A stretch of 64,000 bases of DNA from Hydrotalea sp. GTDB taxonomy: Bacteria; Bacteroidota; Bacteroidia; Chitinophagales; Chitinophagaceae. The translations under genes were made by a program, and so were the position numbers. The notes under the pieces are model-generated. The model ran no database searches, was not told the DNA's origin, and was given only the letters and a program-made list of their open reading frames with translations. The stretch lies in contig JAKRSC010000011.1 of the NCBI GenBank assembly GCA_022402565.1, positions 124,001-188,000 on the forward strand, written 5' to 3'. This document shows positions 36,701 through 46,149 of the stretch, piece after piece. How positions within the stretch are numbered: the first letter of the stretch is position 1; every line of letters starts with the position of its first letter.

Positions 36701-38527
36701 AGAGGCACTGTCATAACTATTTAGAGCGGCTTCTTTTTTGCCAACTTTACTATACAGTGCTGCGAGTTTGCTCCAAGAGTATCCTTGTCCGCTTAGACTG
36801 TTACCCTGTTTTCTGAATGATAAAGCTCTTATATGCCCCTCAATTGCTGAATCGAGTTGCCCAAGACTCCATAAACATTGTGCAATAGCAGATTCAGAAT
36901 GTCCAGCACTAGAGTACTCCTGGAAAAACAGATGTAATTTTTTGGCTTTCTGGTAGTTGCTGATAGATATTCTGTAATTACCTAGCTTGGATTCAATATA
37001 TCCTATATTATCCAATACCGACGCTTCGTTCTTTTGGTCGTTTAGTTTTTGATAGGTTTGAAGTTGTTGTTTATAAAGAAGTGATGACTTAACATATTCT
37101 CCCTGTTTTGAATAAATATCAGCTAGTCTAAGTTGATTATTTGCGGCTAATGTTAATGAATTATATGACCCAATAGTTTGATATAAATCTGTTGATTTTA
37201 TATAATTTTCTATGGCTGCTAGGTAGTCCGATTTATTTTCTAAAGCATTCGCATAATCACGATAGTATTTAGCAATTTGATTTGTTTTCTCTTTAGGATC
37301 AATTGGCCAATTATTTGATTTGATAAAGGGTTCAATATTCTTATAAACAGATATTGCTGCATCATAATTAATCAATCTCTTAAAGCAATATGCTTTTTTA
37401 AAGAATGATTCGGTATAGAACTCAAAATTTCTATCTTTTTCAAAGTAGAAGCTTGCTGTGTCGCAAAATAAAATGGCTTGTTTGAAGTTAGATTTATCTT
37501 GTTGAACCTGTGCAGAAATATAATAATAGAAGCCACTACTTGCATTGTCGTTTAACAGTGGTAGCACTAGTCGACTAATTTGCATAAAGTCTTCACCTTC
37601 TTTTTCATTTCCCACATTAAATGCAGTAATTGCATCACTAACCCATCCTCGTACATACTCTTCTTTTATCATTAAACTTTTATTCTTCTCTACAAAGACT
37701 TTTAATTGAGATGGAGTTTTTCTGTACAGGCGGATAGAGTCTAGGAATTCGACTTTACTGTATGGGGCGTTGTTTATAACCCAGGTTGCAAATGTTTCGT
37801 TGATTTTCCAGCTTTTACCAATGTATTTTCCTGGGTAGCTTTTTACAAATGCAAGGAAAGCATAGACATCTTTTGGTGTACAAGAAGACATTACATCGAA
37901 TACACTTTTATTATTGTATCTCCCAGTCAAATTCCTGATTTTTAGACTGCTAAAAGAGGAGTCTGACTTTAAATAGTCATAGGTGTCGTATACATCTTTA
38001 GCACAAGACTTTAATAAGCTGTCTTCAAATAACTTACTGTCTTTAAACAAAAGATCATCAAACTGATAAATCCCTTTTCTATCCATATTTTGGAAGTCAA
38101 TGTCCATCAACGCTAAGTCAAAGAATATGCTGTGATAGGGTAGTTTTTTAATTTTTATTGAAAGCTTTATATAATCCCCTTTTCTTATTTGTTTGGCAAC
38201 GTTTGAAGTGCTAGTATCTTTTGGGCGAATAATAAGTAAGCTCTGATTACTGTCAACACGCAATACAGAACCAAACCCTAATTCTTCACTCGTTCTATTA
38301 AGACCTTCAGTAAAACTTGCGCTGATAGGTCCTGTTGAACCTAATGAGATGCCTTGCATCTTTCCTCCTTGAATAAGCGCGACTATACTGTCTGGTTTTA
38401 TTTTACTAATAGCAGTTATCCGAAAGAGCATATCTCTGCTTTCTGTAGCATTTTGTTGTGCAATGACATTTGAAGTAGCAAATGCCAAGCAACAACATAA
38501 AAAGAGTCGCATGGCAAGTCTTTTCAT
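33740..38527 (-). CDS. Large exported TPR-CHAT protein
   Basis: A 1595-residue protein with a signal peptide ending VIAQ. After an N-terminal region of unknown fold (residues about 25-300) come many tetratricopeptide repeats to about 1110 (for example ALGNMSFLFVITGDLEQSAKSAD, AKLNIGETYYHKKEYSKAE). A coiled-coil stretch near 1150-1200 leads to the CHAT domain with His1458 (HFATHGV) and Cys1506 (LSACETAVS), the caspase-like pair. It ends PYFWSAFVLYGEWR, the usual CHAT end. The targets are unknown. It is a single-gene unit and related in layout, not in close sequence, to the protein at 21005-24643. Confidence 0.9.
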   Translation of the reverse strand: MKRLAMRLFLCCCLAFATSNVIAQQNATESRDMLFRITAISKIKPDSIVALIQGGKMQGISLGSTGPISASFTEGLNRTSEELGFGSVLRVDSNQSLLIIRPKDTSTSNVAKQIRKGDYIKLSIKIKKLPYHSIFFDLALMDIDFQNMDRKGIYQFDDLLFKDSKLFEDSLLKSCAKDVYDTYDYLKSDSSFSSLKIRNLTGRYNNKSVFDVMSSCTPKDVYAFLAFVKSYPGKYIGKSWKINETFATWVINNAPYSKVEFLDSIRLYRKTPSQLKVFVEKNKSLMIKEEYVRGWVSDAITAFNVGNEKEGEDFMQISRLVLPLLNDNASSGFYYYISAQVQQDKSNFKQAILFCDTASFYFEKDRNFEFYTESFFKKAYCFKRLINYDAAISVYKNIEPFIKSNNWPIDPKEKTNQIAKYYRDYANALENKSDYLAAIENYIKSTDLYQTIGSYNSLTLAANNQLRLADIYSKQGEYVKSSLLYKQQLQTYQKLNDQKNEASVLDNIGYIESKLGNYRISISNYQKAKKLHLFFQEYSSAGHSESAIAQCLWSLGQLDSAIEGHIRALSFRKQGNSLSGQGYSWSKLAALYSKVGKKEAALNSYDSASHFYALAKDSIKLVSNLLDVGQVYQDDQQYKKAHEYFLKAHEINTKRNKIEDMIESSMKVASAAFHFDTASSRNYYEQTLRNAKKIGNKTDELYSILNLGLLKYKNLEVIAGRKYFDDALKITLEQKNKSEEAYCYGRIGVALNDQMELDEALLLFNKALHIYDSLGEKSSVPGILGQIASLYVSKGDFANAMNLYQRQLKLSKEIKNEANEASALGNMSFLFVITGDLEQSAKSADSALAIYTRLKNSWQMANAYISIGNVKNKMSDYKSSVRFYQMADSIYLLEKDEISRSTAKNNIGNVYFFQSDYDQALTYFTESEKLLSKLPYINESVLLAKLNIGETYYHKKEYSKAEKVLMEGYTLAKEKKMQRMLNSANVLLGKLYFDLKDYNKSQSFLQAALDASQINREIGQTIEAALFLAKNYKVAQNENKARELLSIAVNTSEQYSNNDYYWEALYELGMIYYNKQEFDAAIPYFKKGIDIIEKISKNLFGGAEANKIYNKDYRRIDLYNKIVASLVKSGKSEDALYYAEKSNQQAVKELNEKAGFVTSDKSKADAIQKGNDLLQKQTAVEEAIAKEKMKPANLQSKELIASLESIQQIAQKDYINYINGLVKKYPDLQVYFSKTNPADFKNNMRFIPDSTLAVLYIINEDQLYIFTATKQEIGIKTIYLKTDLNKQADRFLVILRNSENATGTGSLTVRSTLKNNKGEKGDFKKEASILYDILITPIKEQLANKKKICIIPNGKLSNIPFQAIGTFQNNEFKFLVEDYAIFYTNKIDIFSKPFEEAPIGESFMALGNPDKSLPSAADEVQTLSKVFKNALVYTESDATEAKATDALSNYRYVHFATHGVLDFADFEKSYLIFAPEKNVVGDGKLTIEKINGLNIENCSMVTLSACETAVSKETVKGWYISPANSFLQNNVRTVVASLWQVDDKATSILMEAFYKNLLTMNKSEALRQAQARLSKIPAYAHPYFWSAFVLYGEWR

Positions 38528-38829
38528 GTTTTAAGGGTTTTATGGTTCAAATTACTAAAGTTTCATAGAGGTAGGATGCTATTTTTTAAGAATTGCATAT
38601 AACGCCAGAATTTCGAAGATTATAGCAGTGTTGAAAAGTATTTTATACCTGTTTTCTGTTAGGTGTAAGTGTAGTTATTAAATAAGTTAGACTTAAACTT
38701 GAAAGGTTCGTATTTAATAGGGTCATTAGATTTTTCTAAAAGGAGAATATCTACACTATAATCTCTCATCAGATGCTCAATTCAATTAACTTTAGCTCTA
38801 AGAGAAATTACAACTTAAAAAAAGCTAAC
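38528..38829. other. Gene-free region before galK
   Basis: About 300 bases between the divergent CHAT and galK genes. I find no exact TAnnTTTG element for galK. A short inverted repeat TAAGT-TAG-ACTTA lies at 38683-38695, and AAAAGGAGA is at about 38739. It probably holds the galactose operon promoter, but I cannot place it. An ATG at 38773 is in frame with galK but would add 19 untypical residues. Confidence 0.4.
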
Positions 38830-39999
38830 ATGTCTTTGAGCTTACAAGAATTACAAGCAGACTTCAAACAGCATTTTTCAGAGTCTCTAAAGCCTATTAT
38901 GGTTCGTTCTCCAGGTCGTGTGAATATTATTGGTGAACATACCGACTATAATGAAGGCTTTGTATTGCCCGCTGCAATTGATAAGGCTGCTTATTTGGCT
39001 ATATCACTTCGTGATGATGATCAAATACGATTAATAGCTAAGGATTTGAATGAATCTTTCACAACCAATGTAGCAGATTTGAAACCCGTAGGTGATGCTA
39101 GCTGGCCAAATTATATTCTTGGGTCTGTTGCTCAGTTTATTAAAAGGGGCGTGAAGATAAAAGGCTTCAATGCTATATTAACAAGCGATGTACCTATGGG
39201 TGCAGGTTTATCTTCTTCTGCTGCCGTTGAGTGTGCAACAGTGTTTGCACTGAATGAACTCTTGCAGGTTGGTCTTGACAGAGTAACCATGGTGCACATG
39301 GCTCAAAAGGCTGAACACGAATTTGCCGGAGTGATGTGTGGAATAATGGATCAGTTTGCTTCTATGATGGGGAAAAAAGATCATGTCATTCGCTTAGATT
39401 GTAGATCATTGGAGTACGTGTATGTTCCTTTTTCTCTTGGTAGTATTAAAATTCTTTTGTTGAATACAAATGTGAAACACTCCTTGGCTTCCTCAGAATA
39501 CAATACAAGGAGAAGAGAGTGTGAAACCGCTGTAGAGTGGGTTTGTGCCAACAAGCAAGGTATTCAGTCTTTACGGGATGTTACTCTAGAAATGCTAGAT
39601 GAATTTGTATTGAAACAAAGTCCTGAAATAGATCAAAGGGCTCGTTATGTTATTGAAGAAAATACGCGTTTGTTAGAAGGTTGCACTGATTTGCAAAAGG
39701 GTGATATAAGTTCACTGGGCAAGAAAATGTTTGGATCGCATCATGGATTGAGCGCTATGTACCATGTAAGTTGTAAAGAATTAGATTGGTTGGTAGATCA
39801 TGTTAAAAATAATGATGCAGTTCTGGGGGCTAGAATGATGGGGGGTGGATTTGGTGGCTGCACAATTAATCTGATTCACGAAGATGCCATTCAGCCATTG
39901 ATAGATATTGTGAAACCTGCTTACGAAGAAGTAATGGGATTACCATTAACGTATTATGTAGCAACTATTGAAAACGGAACTGAAATTGTAACAGCATGA
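38830..39999 (+). CDS. galK: Galactokinase
   Basis: Galactokinase phosphorylates galactose at C1 with ATP. The 389-residue protein has the galactose-binding signature GRVNIIGEHTDYNEGFVLPAA and the GHMP kinase ATP loop PMGAGLSSSAAVEC, plus the third GHMP motif GARMMGGGFGGCTINL near the end. I choose the ATG at 38830 (MSLSLQEL) because it gives the usual length; the ATG at 38773 gives a 408-residue form. The stop overlaps the galT start (ATGA), so galK and galT are coupled. Confidence 0.95.
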   Translation: MSLSLQELQADFKQHFSESLKPIMVRSPGRVNIIGEHTDYNEGFVLPAAIDKAAYLAISLRDDDQIRLIAKDLNESFTTNVADLKPVGDASWPNYILGSVAQFIKRGVKIKGFNAILTSDVPMGAGLSSSAAVECATVFALNELLQVGLDRVTMVHMAQKAEHEFAGVMCGIMDQFASMMGKKDHVIRLDCRSLEYVYVPFSLGSIKILLLNTNVKHSLASSEYNTRRRECETAVEWVCANKQGIQSLRDVTLEMLDEFVLKQSPEIDQRARYVIEENTRLLEGCTDLQKGDISSLGKKMFGSHHGLSAMYHVSCKELDWLVDHVKNNDAVLGARMMGGGFGGCTINLIHEDAIQPLIDIVKPAYEEVMGLPLTYYVATIENGTEIVTA

Positions 40000-41042
40000 A
40001 CTTCAATCTTAACGAACACGCACATACAAGATTAAATATTTTAACAGGTGAATGGGTGTTGGTATCACCTCATAGAATGAAGCGTCCTTGGCAAGGTAAA
40101 GTGGAGAGCTTGCCACCAGATAATCGACCTGCTTATGATCCTAAGTGCTATTTGTGCCCAGGTAATACTCGCGCAGACGGATCGGTTAATCCCAACTATT
40201 CTGAGCCTTATTCATTTGTGAATGATTTTTCTGCTTTGTTGCCGGACACACCTGCGGGGTCTTTTGACGATGATGGACTATTGGTCGCAAAAAGTGAAAG
40301 TGGTATTTGTAAGGTAATTTGTTTTACTCCTCGTCATGATCTAACTCTACCTCAGATGGGAGTTCATGACATTAATAAGGTGGTAGACCTCTGGCAGAAT
40401 GAGTTCACAGAACTTTCTTCTAAGCCAAATATCAAGTACATACAAATTTTTGAGAATAAAGGGGATATTATGGGTTGCAGTAATCCCCATCCTCATGGAC
40501 AAATATGGGCTTCTTCGGATATACCTTTAGAAATTCATAAAGAAACCATTCGTCAGGAAGAGTACTACTCGAATAATGGAATCAGCTTGTTAAGCGCATA
40601 TTTGAAAAAGGAATTACAGCTTCAGGAGAGACTGGTATTTGAAAATGATCACTTTGTAGCCTTGGTTCCTTTTTGGGCTGTTTGGCCTTATGAAACCATG
40701 ATAGTAAGTAAACGTCAGGTACAATATGTGACTGAGTTTACAGCAGATGAAAAAATTGCGCTGAGTGAGACTCTTAAAACTCTCACTGCGAAGTATGATA
40801 ATTTATTCAAGGTTTCATTTCCTTACTCTGCGGGTATGCATCAAGCACCAGTTAATTCTGGACAGCATGAAGGTTGGCATTGGCATATGCATTTTTATCC
40901 TCCACTACTGAGAAGTGCAACAGTAAAAAAGTTTATGGTAGGATATGAAATGCTGGCAAATCCTCAAAGAGATATTACTGCTGAACGTGTAGCCGCTCAA
41001 TTAAGAGATCTTCCTAATGAGCATTTTTCTATAAATTCATAA
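39996..41042 (+). CDS. galT: Galactose-1-phosphate uridylyltransferase
   Basis: The second Leloir enzyme, exchanging UMP between UDP-glucose and galactose-1-phosphate. The 348-residue protein carries the active-site motif NPHPHGQIW, whose middle histidine takes the uridylyl group, and a CYLCPG zinc-type pair near residue 52. It has the HIT-like double fold with a late HWHMHFYPP segment. Coupled to galK by an ATGA overlap. galE and galM are not in the window. Confidence 0.95.
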   Translation: MNFNLNEHAHTRLNILTGEWVLVSPHRMKRPWQGKVESLPPDNRPAYDPKCYLCPGNTRADGSVNPNYSEPYSFVNDFSALLPDTPAGSFDDDGLLVAKSESGICKVICFTPRHDLTLPQMGVHDINKVVDLWQNEFTELSSKPNIKYIQIFENKGDIMGCSNPHPHGQIWASSDIPLEIHKETIRQEEYYSNNGISLLSAYLKKELQLQERLVFENDHFVALVPFWAVWPYETMIVSKRQVQYVTEFTADEKIALSETLKTLTAKYDNLFKVSFPYSAGMHQAPVNSGQHEGWHWHMHFYPPLLRSATVKKFMVGYEMLANPQRDITAERVAAQLRDLPNEHFSINS

Positions 41043-41124
41043 AATTGATATCTTTCATAAGTATTTACTTGTTTATCATTCTCGAGATTTTAAATTGGCT
41101 TAATTCAAAACCTAACCAACTGAT

Positions 41125-42828
41125 ATGAATTACTTGCAAACCCCTGACATCATAATTTTTTTGGTGTATTTCATTATTGTAGCAGCTTATGGTTATTGGA
41201 TATTTAAACAAAAAAAGAAAGCTGAAGCTGATACAAAAGATTTCTTCTTAGCTGAGGGCCAACTAACATGGTGGGCAATTGGCGCATCTTTAATAGCATC
41301 TAATATTTCTGCTGAGCAATTTATTGGAATGAGTGGTAATGGTTTTAGATTGGGTTTGGCCATTGCATCTTATGAGTGGCTAGCAGCCATATCATTGATT
41401 ATTGTAGCAGTTTTCTTCATGCCCATTTATTTAAAGAATAGGATATTTACTATGCCCCAGTTTCTGAGCACACGCTATAATGAAACGGTTGCTTTAATCA
41501 TGGCAGTATTCTGGTTATTCTTGTATGTTACTGTTAACCTCACATCCATACTTTATTTGGGAACCATAGCTATCAATAATTTAGTAGGCGGCTCTTATTT
41601 TCACGGCATCATGATTGCATTGGCTTTATTCTCTCTTATCATTACCATAGGAGGAATGAAAGTGATTGGTTACACCAGTGTTATTCAGGTCTTGGTTTTA
41701 TTAATAGGGGGTATGGTAACAACTTATGTAGCCCTTACATTGGTGAGTGAACATTTTGGTTTTGGAAAAGATGCATTAGCTGGCTTCAATTTATTGTTAG
41801 AAAAAGTACCAGGTCATTTTGATATGATTTTTGATAAGCCCACTGCAGCTTCATCACAGAAAGAAGTAGATAATTATGTGAGCTTACCCGGATTGGCCAT
41901 GTTGGCTGCAGGTCAGTGGATTGCTAACTTAAATTATTGGGGGTGCAATCAATATATTACTCAAAGAGCTTTAGGTGCCGATTTGCCAACAGCAAGAACT
42001 GGTATTTTATTTTCTGCATTTTTAAAGCTTTTTATGCCTGTTATCGTTGTGTTACCAGGTATAGCTGCATTTGTATTACATCAAAATGGAGAACTTCAAG
42101 AGCAGATGATGACAAATGGTGAGTTTAGAGAAGACAATGCGTATGCTGCCATTCTTGGGTTTCTTCCAACAGGTTTGAAAGGATTAACACTGGCAGCGCT
42201 TACTGCTGCAATTGTTGCTTCATTAGCAAGTAAGGCAAATAGTATTTCAACTATCTATACATTAGATATCTATAAAAAATATTTCAATAAAGAGGCAACA
42301 GAACAAAAGCAGGTATGGATGGGAAGGGTTGTTATTGTAGTTTCAATTCTGTTTGCAATAATCATTAATTGGAAGGATCTTTTGGGAATTGGAGATAGAG
42401 GCGGGTTTGAGTTCATTCAAAAATATACAGGGTATGTTTCTCCAGTAATTTTTGCTGTTTTTCTTTTAGGTTTTTTCTGGAAGAGAACCACAGCACGTGC
42501 AGCATTGGTTGGTATTGTAGTAGGAACCATTTTATCAATAGTGTTTGATAAAGTGTTGCCTTTGAATGGGCAATATGAAACTTGGCTGTATACTGCATAT
42601 CCAGATCATAAAGGTGTGTATACAATACCTTTTCTGGTTCAAATGGGATGGGTGTTTTTCTTTACTTGTTTAGTAATGATTATTGCAAGTTTATTAGATA
42701 AGAATTTGGCATCTCGCAGCAATACAATGGAAATTGATCCTTCTATGTTCAAAGTTGAACCAAGAAACTTGATTCTTATTGTTATAATATTGGTACTGGT
42801 ATTATCGCTTTACATCAGATTCTGGTAG
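41125..42828 (+). CDS. Sodium/solute symporter, probable galactose uptake
   Basis: A 567-residue SSS-family protein with 13-14 predicted membrane helices. The first helix region (IFLVYFIIVAAYGYW), the conserved WWAIGASLIASNISAEQFIGMSGNGF in helix 1-2 and NYWGCNQYITQRALGA match the SGLT-like branch, as in Vibrio vSGLT, which moves galactose with sodium. Its position 82 bases after galT supports galactose or a related sugar as substrate. ATG at 41125. A strong terminator follows. Confidence 0.88.
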   Translation: MNYLQTPDIIIFLVYFIIVAAYGYWIFKQKKKAEADTKDFFLAEGQLTWWAIGASLIASNISAEQFIGMSGNGFRLGLAIASYEWLAAISLIIVAVFFMPIYLKNRIFTMPQFLSTRYNETVALIMAVFWLFLYVTVNLTSILYLGTIAINNLVGGSYFHGIMIALALFSLIITIGGMKVIGYTSVIQVLVLLIGGMVTTYVALTLVSEHFGFGKDALAGFNLLLEKVPGHFDMIFDKPTAASSQKEVDNYVSLPGLAMLAAGQWIANLNYWGCNQYITQRALGADLPTARTGILFSAFLKLFMPVIVVLPGIAAFVLHQNGELQEQMMTNGEFREDNAYAAILGFLPTGLKGLTLAALTAAIVASLASKANSISTIYTLDIYKKYFNKEATEQKQVWMGRVVIVVSILFAIIINWKDLLGIGDRGGFEFIQKYTGYVSPVIFAVFLLGFFWKRTTARAALVGIVVGTILSIVFDKVLPLNGQYETWLYTAYPDHKGVYTIPFLVQMGWVFFFTCLVMIIASLLDKNLASRSNTMEIDPSMFKVEPRNLILIVIILVLVLSLYIRFW

Positions 42829-42839
42829 TACTTATAATT

Positions 42840-42872
42840 AAAAGAGCCACTGCAATCTGCAGTGGCTCTTTT
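42840..42872. terminator. Bidirectional terminator of the galactose operon and the second tricorn gene
   Basis: AAAAGAGCCACTGCA (42840-42854) pairs perfectly with TGCAGTGGCTCTTTT (42858-42872), a 15-bp stem with a 3-base loop, between convergent genes. Confidence 0.88.
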
Positions 42873-42891
42873 GTTGGTGAGATGTCGGTTG

Positions 42892-45800
42892 TTATTTTTT
42901 TCCAATCTCTTTCATTAATTCTTTAACTGCAGCTTCAATTTGTGTATCCTTCTTATTAATAAATGCCTCATAAGGAAGATCAACATCTAAATCGGGATAT
43001 AATTGAAGGTTCTCAGTTGGTCTTCCTTCTTTCCCAACTGTTGCAATCATTGGAATACCAAATACCAAAGTAGGGTCTATTTGTGTTTCCCACCAAACCG
43101 CAGTACCAGTTCCAGGAACAGGCTTGCCAACTAATTTTCCAATACCAATTTGCTTGTAAGCATAGGGGAAAATAAATGCATCACTGTAATTGCTCTCGCT
43201 CATTACTACAATACTTGGTTTAGTCCATTTATTCATAGGCTCACCACCACTTGCTTGAAAGCCATAGGGACGGAAAGTAAGGTATTCTTTACCATTCAAA
43301 AAGGTGACTAAGTCGTCGTGTAACCAGCCACCACCATTGAATCGTGTATCAACAACTAATCCTAACTTTTCATTATTTCTTCCCATTACTTCTTCATAAA
43401 CTGTTCTATAGCTTCCGTCATTCATACCTTGAACGTGTACATAGCCTAACTTTCCTCCGCTTAACTTATCAACCATATCACGCATAGTATTTACCCAGCG
43501 TTGATATAGTAAACCTTGCTCACTAGCTATTGGCTTAATACTTTCCTCATATCTTTCGTTGGTAGATGGATTCAATAAACTTAACAGCACATTCTTACCT
43601 GCTTTTCTATTCAATAAAGCAGCCCAATCTGCATTTTCTGTAATTTCCTCTCCATCAATTTTTTCAAGAATATGCCCAGCGCGAATTTTGCTAACTGATA
43701 CATCTACTGGTCCTCCATTAATAACCTCTGTAATTTTTAATCCCTTACTAATACTGAACTCATCAAAGAAAAGTCCCAAAGAGGCAGTTTGGTCGCCAGC
43801 TGGATTTTGTGGGCTGTATCTACCACCAGTATGCGAAGCATTCAATTCACCCAAAATTTCAGAAAGCAACTCTTGGAAGTCGTGGTTGTTGTTAATATGT
43901 GGTAAGAATTTAGCATAGTTCTTACGATACATATCCCAATCTAAGCCATGTAATTTTGGATCATAAAACTTTTTCTTCACCTGGCGCCATGCATGGTGCA
44001 GAATATATTCTCTCTCCCCAGCACTGTTTAATACCATTTCACTACGTATGCTAATAGGGGTCATTCTTCCGGATTCAGGTTCAAGTTTCATAATGCCTCC
44101 GCCAGATTGTAATAAAATCCATTTGCCATCGGGAGAAAGTGAAATATTACTTCCTGATAGTTTAGTGATTACACGACTTTCACGTGTTCTTAAATCTAAT
44201 TGCCATAACTCAACTGTTCTTTCGTTGCTAGCAGTATACCATAGCTTGTCGCCAGAAGGAGCCATTACATAACTACCAAGACTAAGCGAAGTAGGTGTCA
44301 ATCTAATTTTACGCTGATCAATGTTTTCAACATCAGGCTTCCAGTTTGCTTTAGCAATAGAGTCTCTTGCTTTGCTTGCACTGTCCTTCTTTACCTTGTC
44401 TTCTCTTTCTTTCAGCAACGCATAATCTTCTTTACTAAGTCTAAAGCGATCATAAGTATCTTGGTCAAAGAACATCATATATATGTCAACTTCTCTAGAG
44501 CCTTGATATGCTAATGATTTTCTTCCCCATTTGTCGCTCACCCATAACATAGCTTTCCCATCAAGCGCCCATTGAAATCCGCCATCTTGGAAACCGCTTT
44601 TTGTTAAGTCATAACCTTCTGGAGTAGTACCATCAGCTTTATATAATACGCCTTCACTAGCACCATAACGACCCTTACCACTTCTTGCAACAATCCACTT
44701 GCTATCTGGACTCCAAGCATATTCTTGATCACCATCTCGGTAAGAAAAATTCTTTCCCGCACCTATAATTGTTACACTCGTTTTTTTCTCAAGGTTGTAA
44801 ACTTTTAAAATATTTCTCTCTTCTAAATAAGCCATCATTTTTCCATCTGGAGAAATCACAGGCTGAAACTCTTCTTTATCACTCACTAATACAGGCTCTT
44901 CTTTTAGCAAAGTACTTGCATAGAAATAGGGTTCTTCTTTTCTACTAATTGAAGTGCGGAAGATATCCCAGCTTTCACCTCTTTCGGCTGAGTAGTACAA
45001 TGTGCGACCATCTTTACTGAAAGCCAAATCACGTTCTTGTTGTGGCGTATTAGTAATACGTTTTGTAATACCACCTTCAACTGATGTAACAAATACTTCA
45101 CCTCTAAAAATAAAAGCCACTTCTTTTCCATTAGGAGATACTGCAACATCGCCACCTGTAGCAGTTACAGGTACAATTGTTTCAGCATTTCGCTTTGCAT
45201 CGCCCTGAACACTAATGTTTACTTTTTTTGGACTGCCATCATTTTTAACTAGATATACTTCACCATTCCAGCTGAAGCATAATGTATTGTCATTCGCTCT
45301 GCTAAGGTGTCTAACAGGATGGTCTTTGAACTGAGTAATTTGTTTTTCTGTTTTACCATCCAATGACATTTTAAACAAGTTTTGAGCGCCTTTCTTTTCA
45401 CTTAAATAATAAACAGATTGATCGTCAGTGCTAAATAGTGGATCTCTGTCTTCACCTTCAAAGCTGCTAATGCGTTTGTACTGTTGATTGGTCATATCAT
45501 AAGTCCAAATATCTCTTGCTACAGATGATGTTTGTCTTTTTCTCCATGCATCTTCTGTACCTTTTCTATCCTGATAAACCAGCATTTTCCCTTTGCTGTC
45601 GAAGCGAGCATGTTCCATTCCGGTCGCTGAAATTAACTGGCTGCGGCCACCACCAACAGGTACTTTATACAATTGTAAAAACAAACGCGGACTTGGAAAG
45701 CGAACGTTTGAGTGTACAGTATGTCGGCCACTTCCAAAAATAATATGCAGGTTGTCTGGCGTGAAATCGTATGGATAGTCGGGTGCAGAATTGTGTGTAA

Positions 45801-46107
45801 TTCTTGTAGGTTCTCCGCCATTTGAAGACATTACAAATACATCGAAGTTTCCATAGCGATCACTTGCAAAAGCAATTTTCTTTCCGTCTTTACTCCATAC
45901 AGGCATAAAGTCATGTGCTTCATGCATGGTAAGTAACTGTGCTTGTCCACCTTCGGCACTCACTTTATATAAATCCCCTTTGTAGCTAAACACAATTTCC
46001 TTGCCATCGGGGGAAATAGCAGGGTAGCGCATCCACAGCGCAGGTTCTTGCGCTATCAAACTGATGCTACTAATCAAGGCAGATAAAAAGAGCCAATATT
46101 GTTTCAT
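42892..46107 (-). CDS. Second tricorn-like S41 protease, exported
   Basis: About 1071 residues with a signal peptide (KQYWLFLSALISSISLIAQ). The domain order matches the protein at 16922-20128: PD40 beta-propellers (SPDGKEIVFSYKGDLYKV, MPVWSKDGKKIAFASDRYGNFDVF), the C1 domain with the catalytic histidine in LNASHTG, a PDZ domain, and the S41 core with NGGGW, the nucleophile serine in SNYSDAF (about residue 975) and ENLQLYPD. Long stretches are identical to the first copy. ATG at 46113 two codons upstream is an equal alternative start. Role: periplasmic peptide breakdown. Confidence 0.92.
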   Translation of the reverse strand: MKQYWLFLSALISSISLIAQEPALWMRYPAISPDGKEIVFSYKGDLYKVSAEGGQAQLLTMHEAHDFMPVWSKDGKKIAFASDRYGNFDVFVMSSNGGEPTRITHNSAPDYPYDFTPDNLHIIFGSGRHTVHSNVRFPSPRLFLQLYKVPVGGGRSQLISATGMEHARFDSKGKMLVYQDRKGTEDAWRKRQTSSVARDIWTYDMTNQQYKRISSFEGEDRDPLFSTDDQSVYYLSEKKGAQNLFKMSLDGKTEKQITQFKDHPVRHLSRANDNTLCFSWNGEVYLVKNDGSPKKVNISVQGDAKRNAETIVPVTATGGDVAVSPNGKEVAFIFRGEVFVTSVEGGITKRITNTPQQERDLAFSKDGRTLYYSAERGESWDIFRTSISRKEEPYFYASTLLKEEPVLVSDKEEFQPVISPDGKMMAYLEERNILKVYNLEKKTSVTIIGAGKNFSYRDGDQEYAWSPDSKWIVARSGKGRYGASEGVLYKADGTTPEGYDLTKSGFQDGGFQWALDGKAMLWVSDKWGRKSLAYQGSREVDIYMMFFDQDTYDRFRLSKEDYALLKEREDKVKKDSASKARDSIAKANWKPDVENIDQRKIRLTPTSLSLGSYVMAPSGDKLWYTASNERTVELWQLDLRTRESRVITKLSGSNISLSPDGKWILLQSGGGIMKLEPESGRMTPISIRSEMVLNSAGEREYILHHAWRQVKKKFYDPKLHGLDWDMYRKNYAKFLPHINNNHDFQELLSEILGELNASHTGGRYSPQNPAGDQTASLGLFFDEFSISKGLKITEVINGGPVDVSVSKIRAGHILEKIDGEEITENADWAALLNRKAGKNVLLSLLNPSTNERYEESIKPIASEQGLLYQRWVNTMRDMVDKLSGGKLGYVHVQGMNDGSYRTVYEEVMGRNNEKLGLVVDTRFNGGGWLHDDLVTFLNGKEYLTFRPYGFQASGGEPMNKWTKPSIVVMSESNYSDAFIFPYAYKQIGIGKLVGKPVPGTGTAVWWETQIDPTLVFGIPMIATVGKEGRPTENLQLYPDLDVDLPYEAFINKKDTQIEAAVKELMKEIGKK

Positions 46108-46114
46108 ATACATG

Positions 46115-46122
46115 TAGTTTTG
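46115..46122 (+). promoter_or_regulatory. -7 element of the M23 peptidase gene
   Basis: TAGTTTTG matches TAnnTTTG 27 bases before the ATG at 46150. No -33 element at the usual distance. Confidence 0.35.
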
Positions 46123-46149
46123 AGCCTTCTAAAATAAGTCATTGCAACT

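Noticed and set aside
38683-38695. TAAGT-TAG-ACTTA before galK as operator
   Set aside because: Five-base arms are too short to claim without a second copy or a known regulator.
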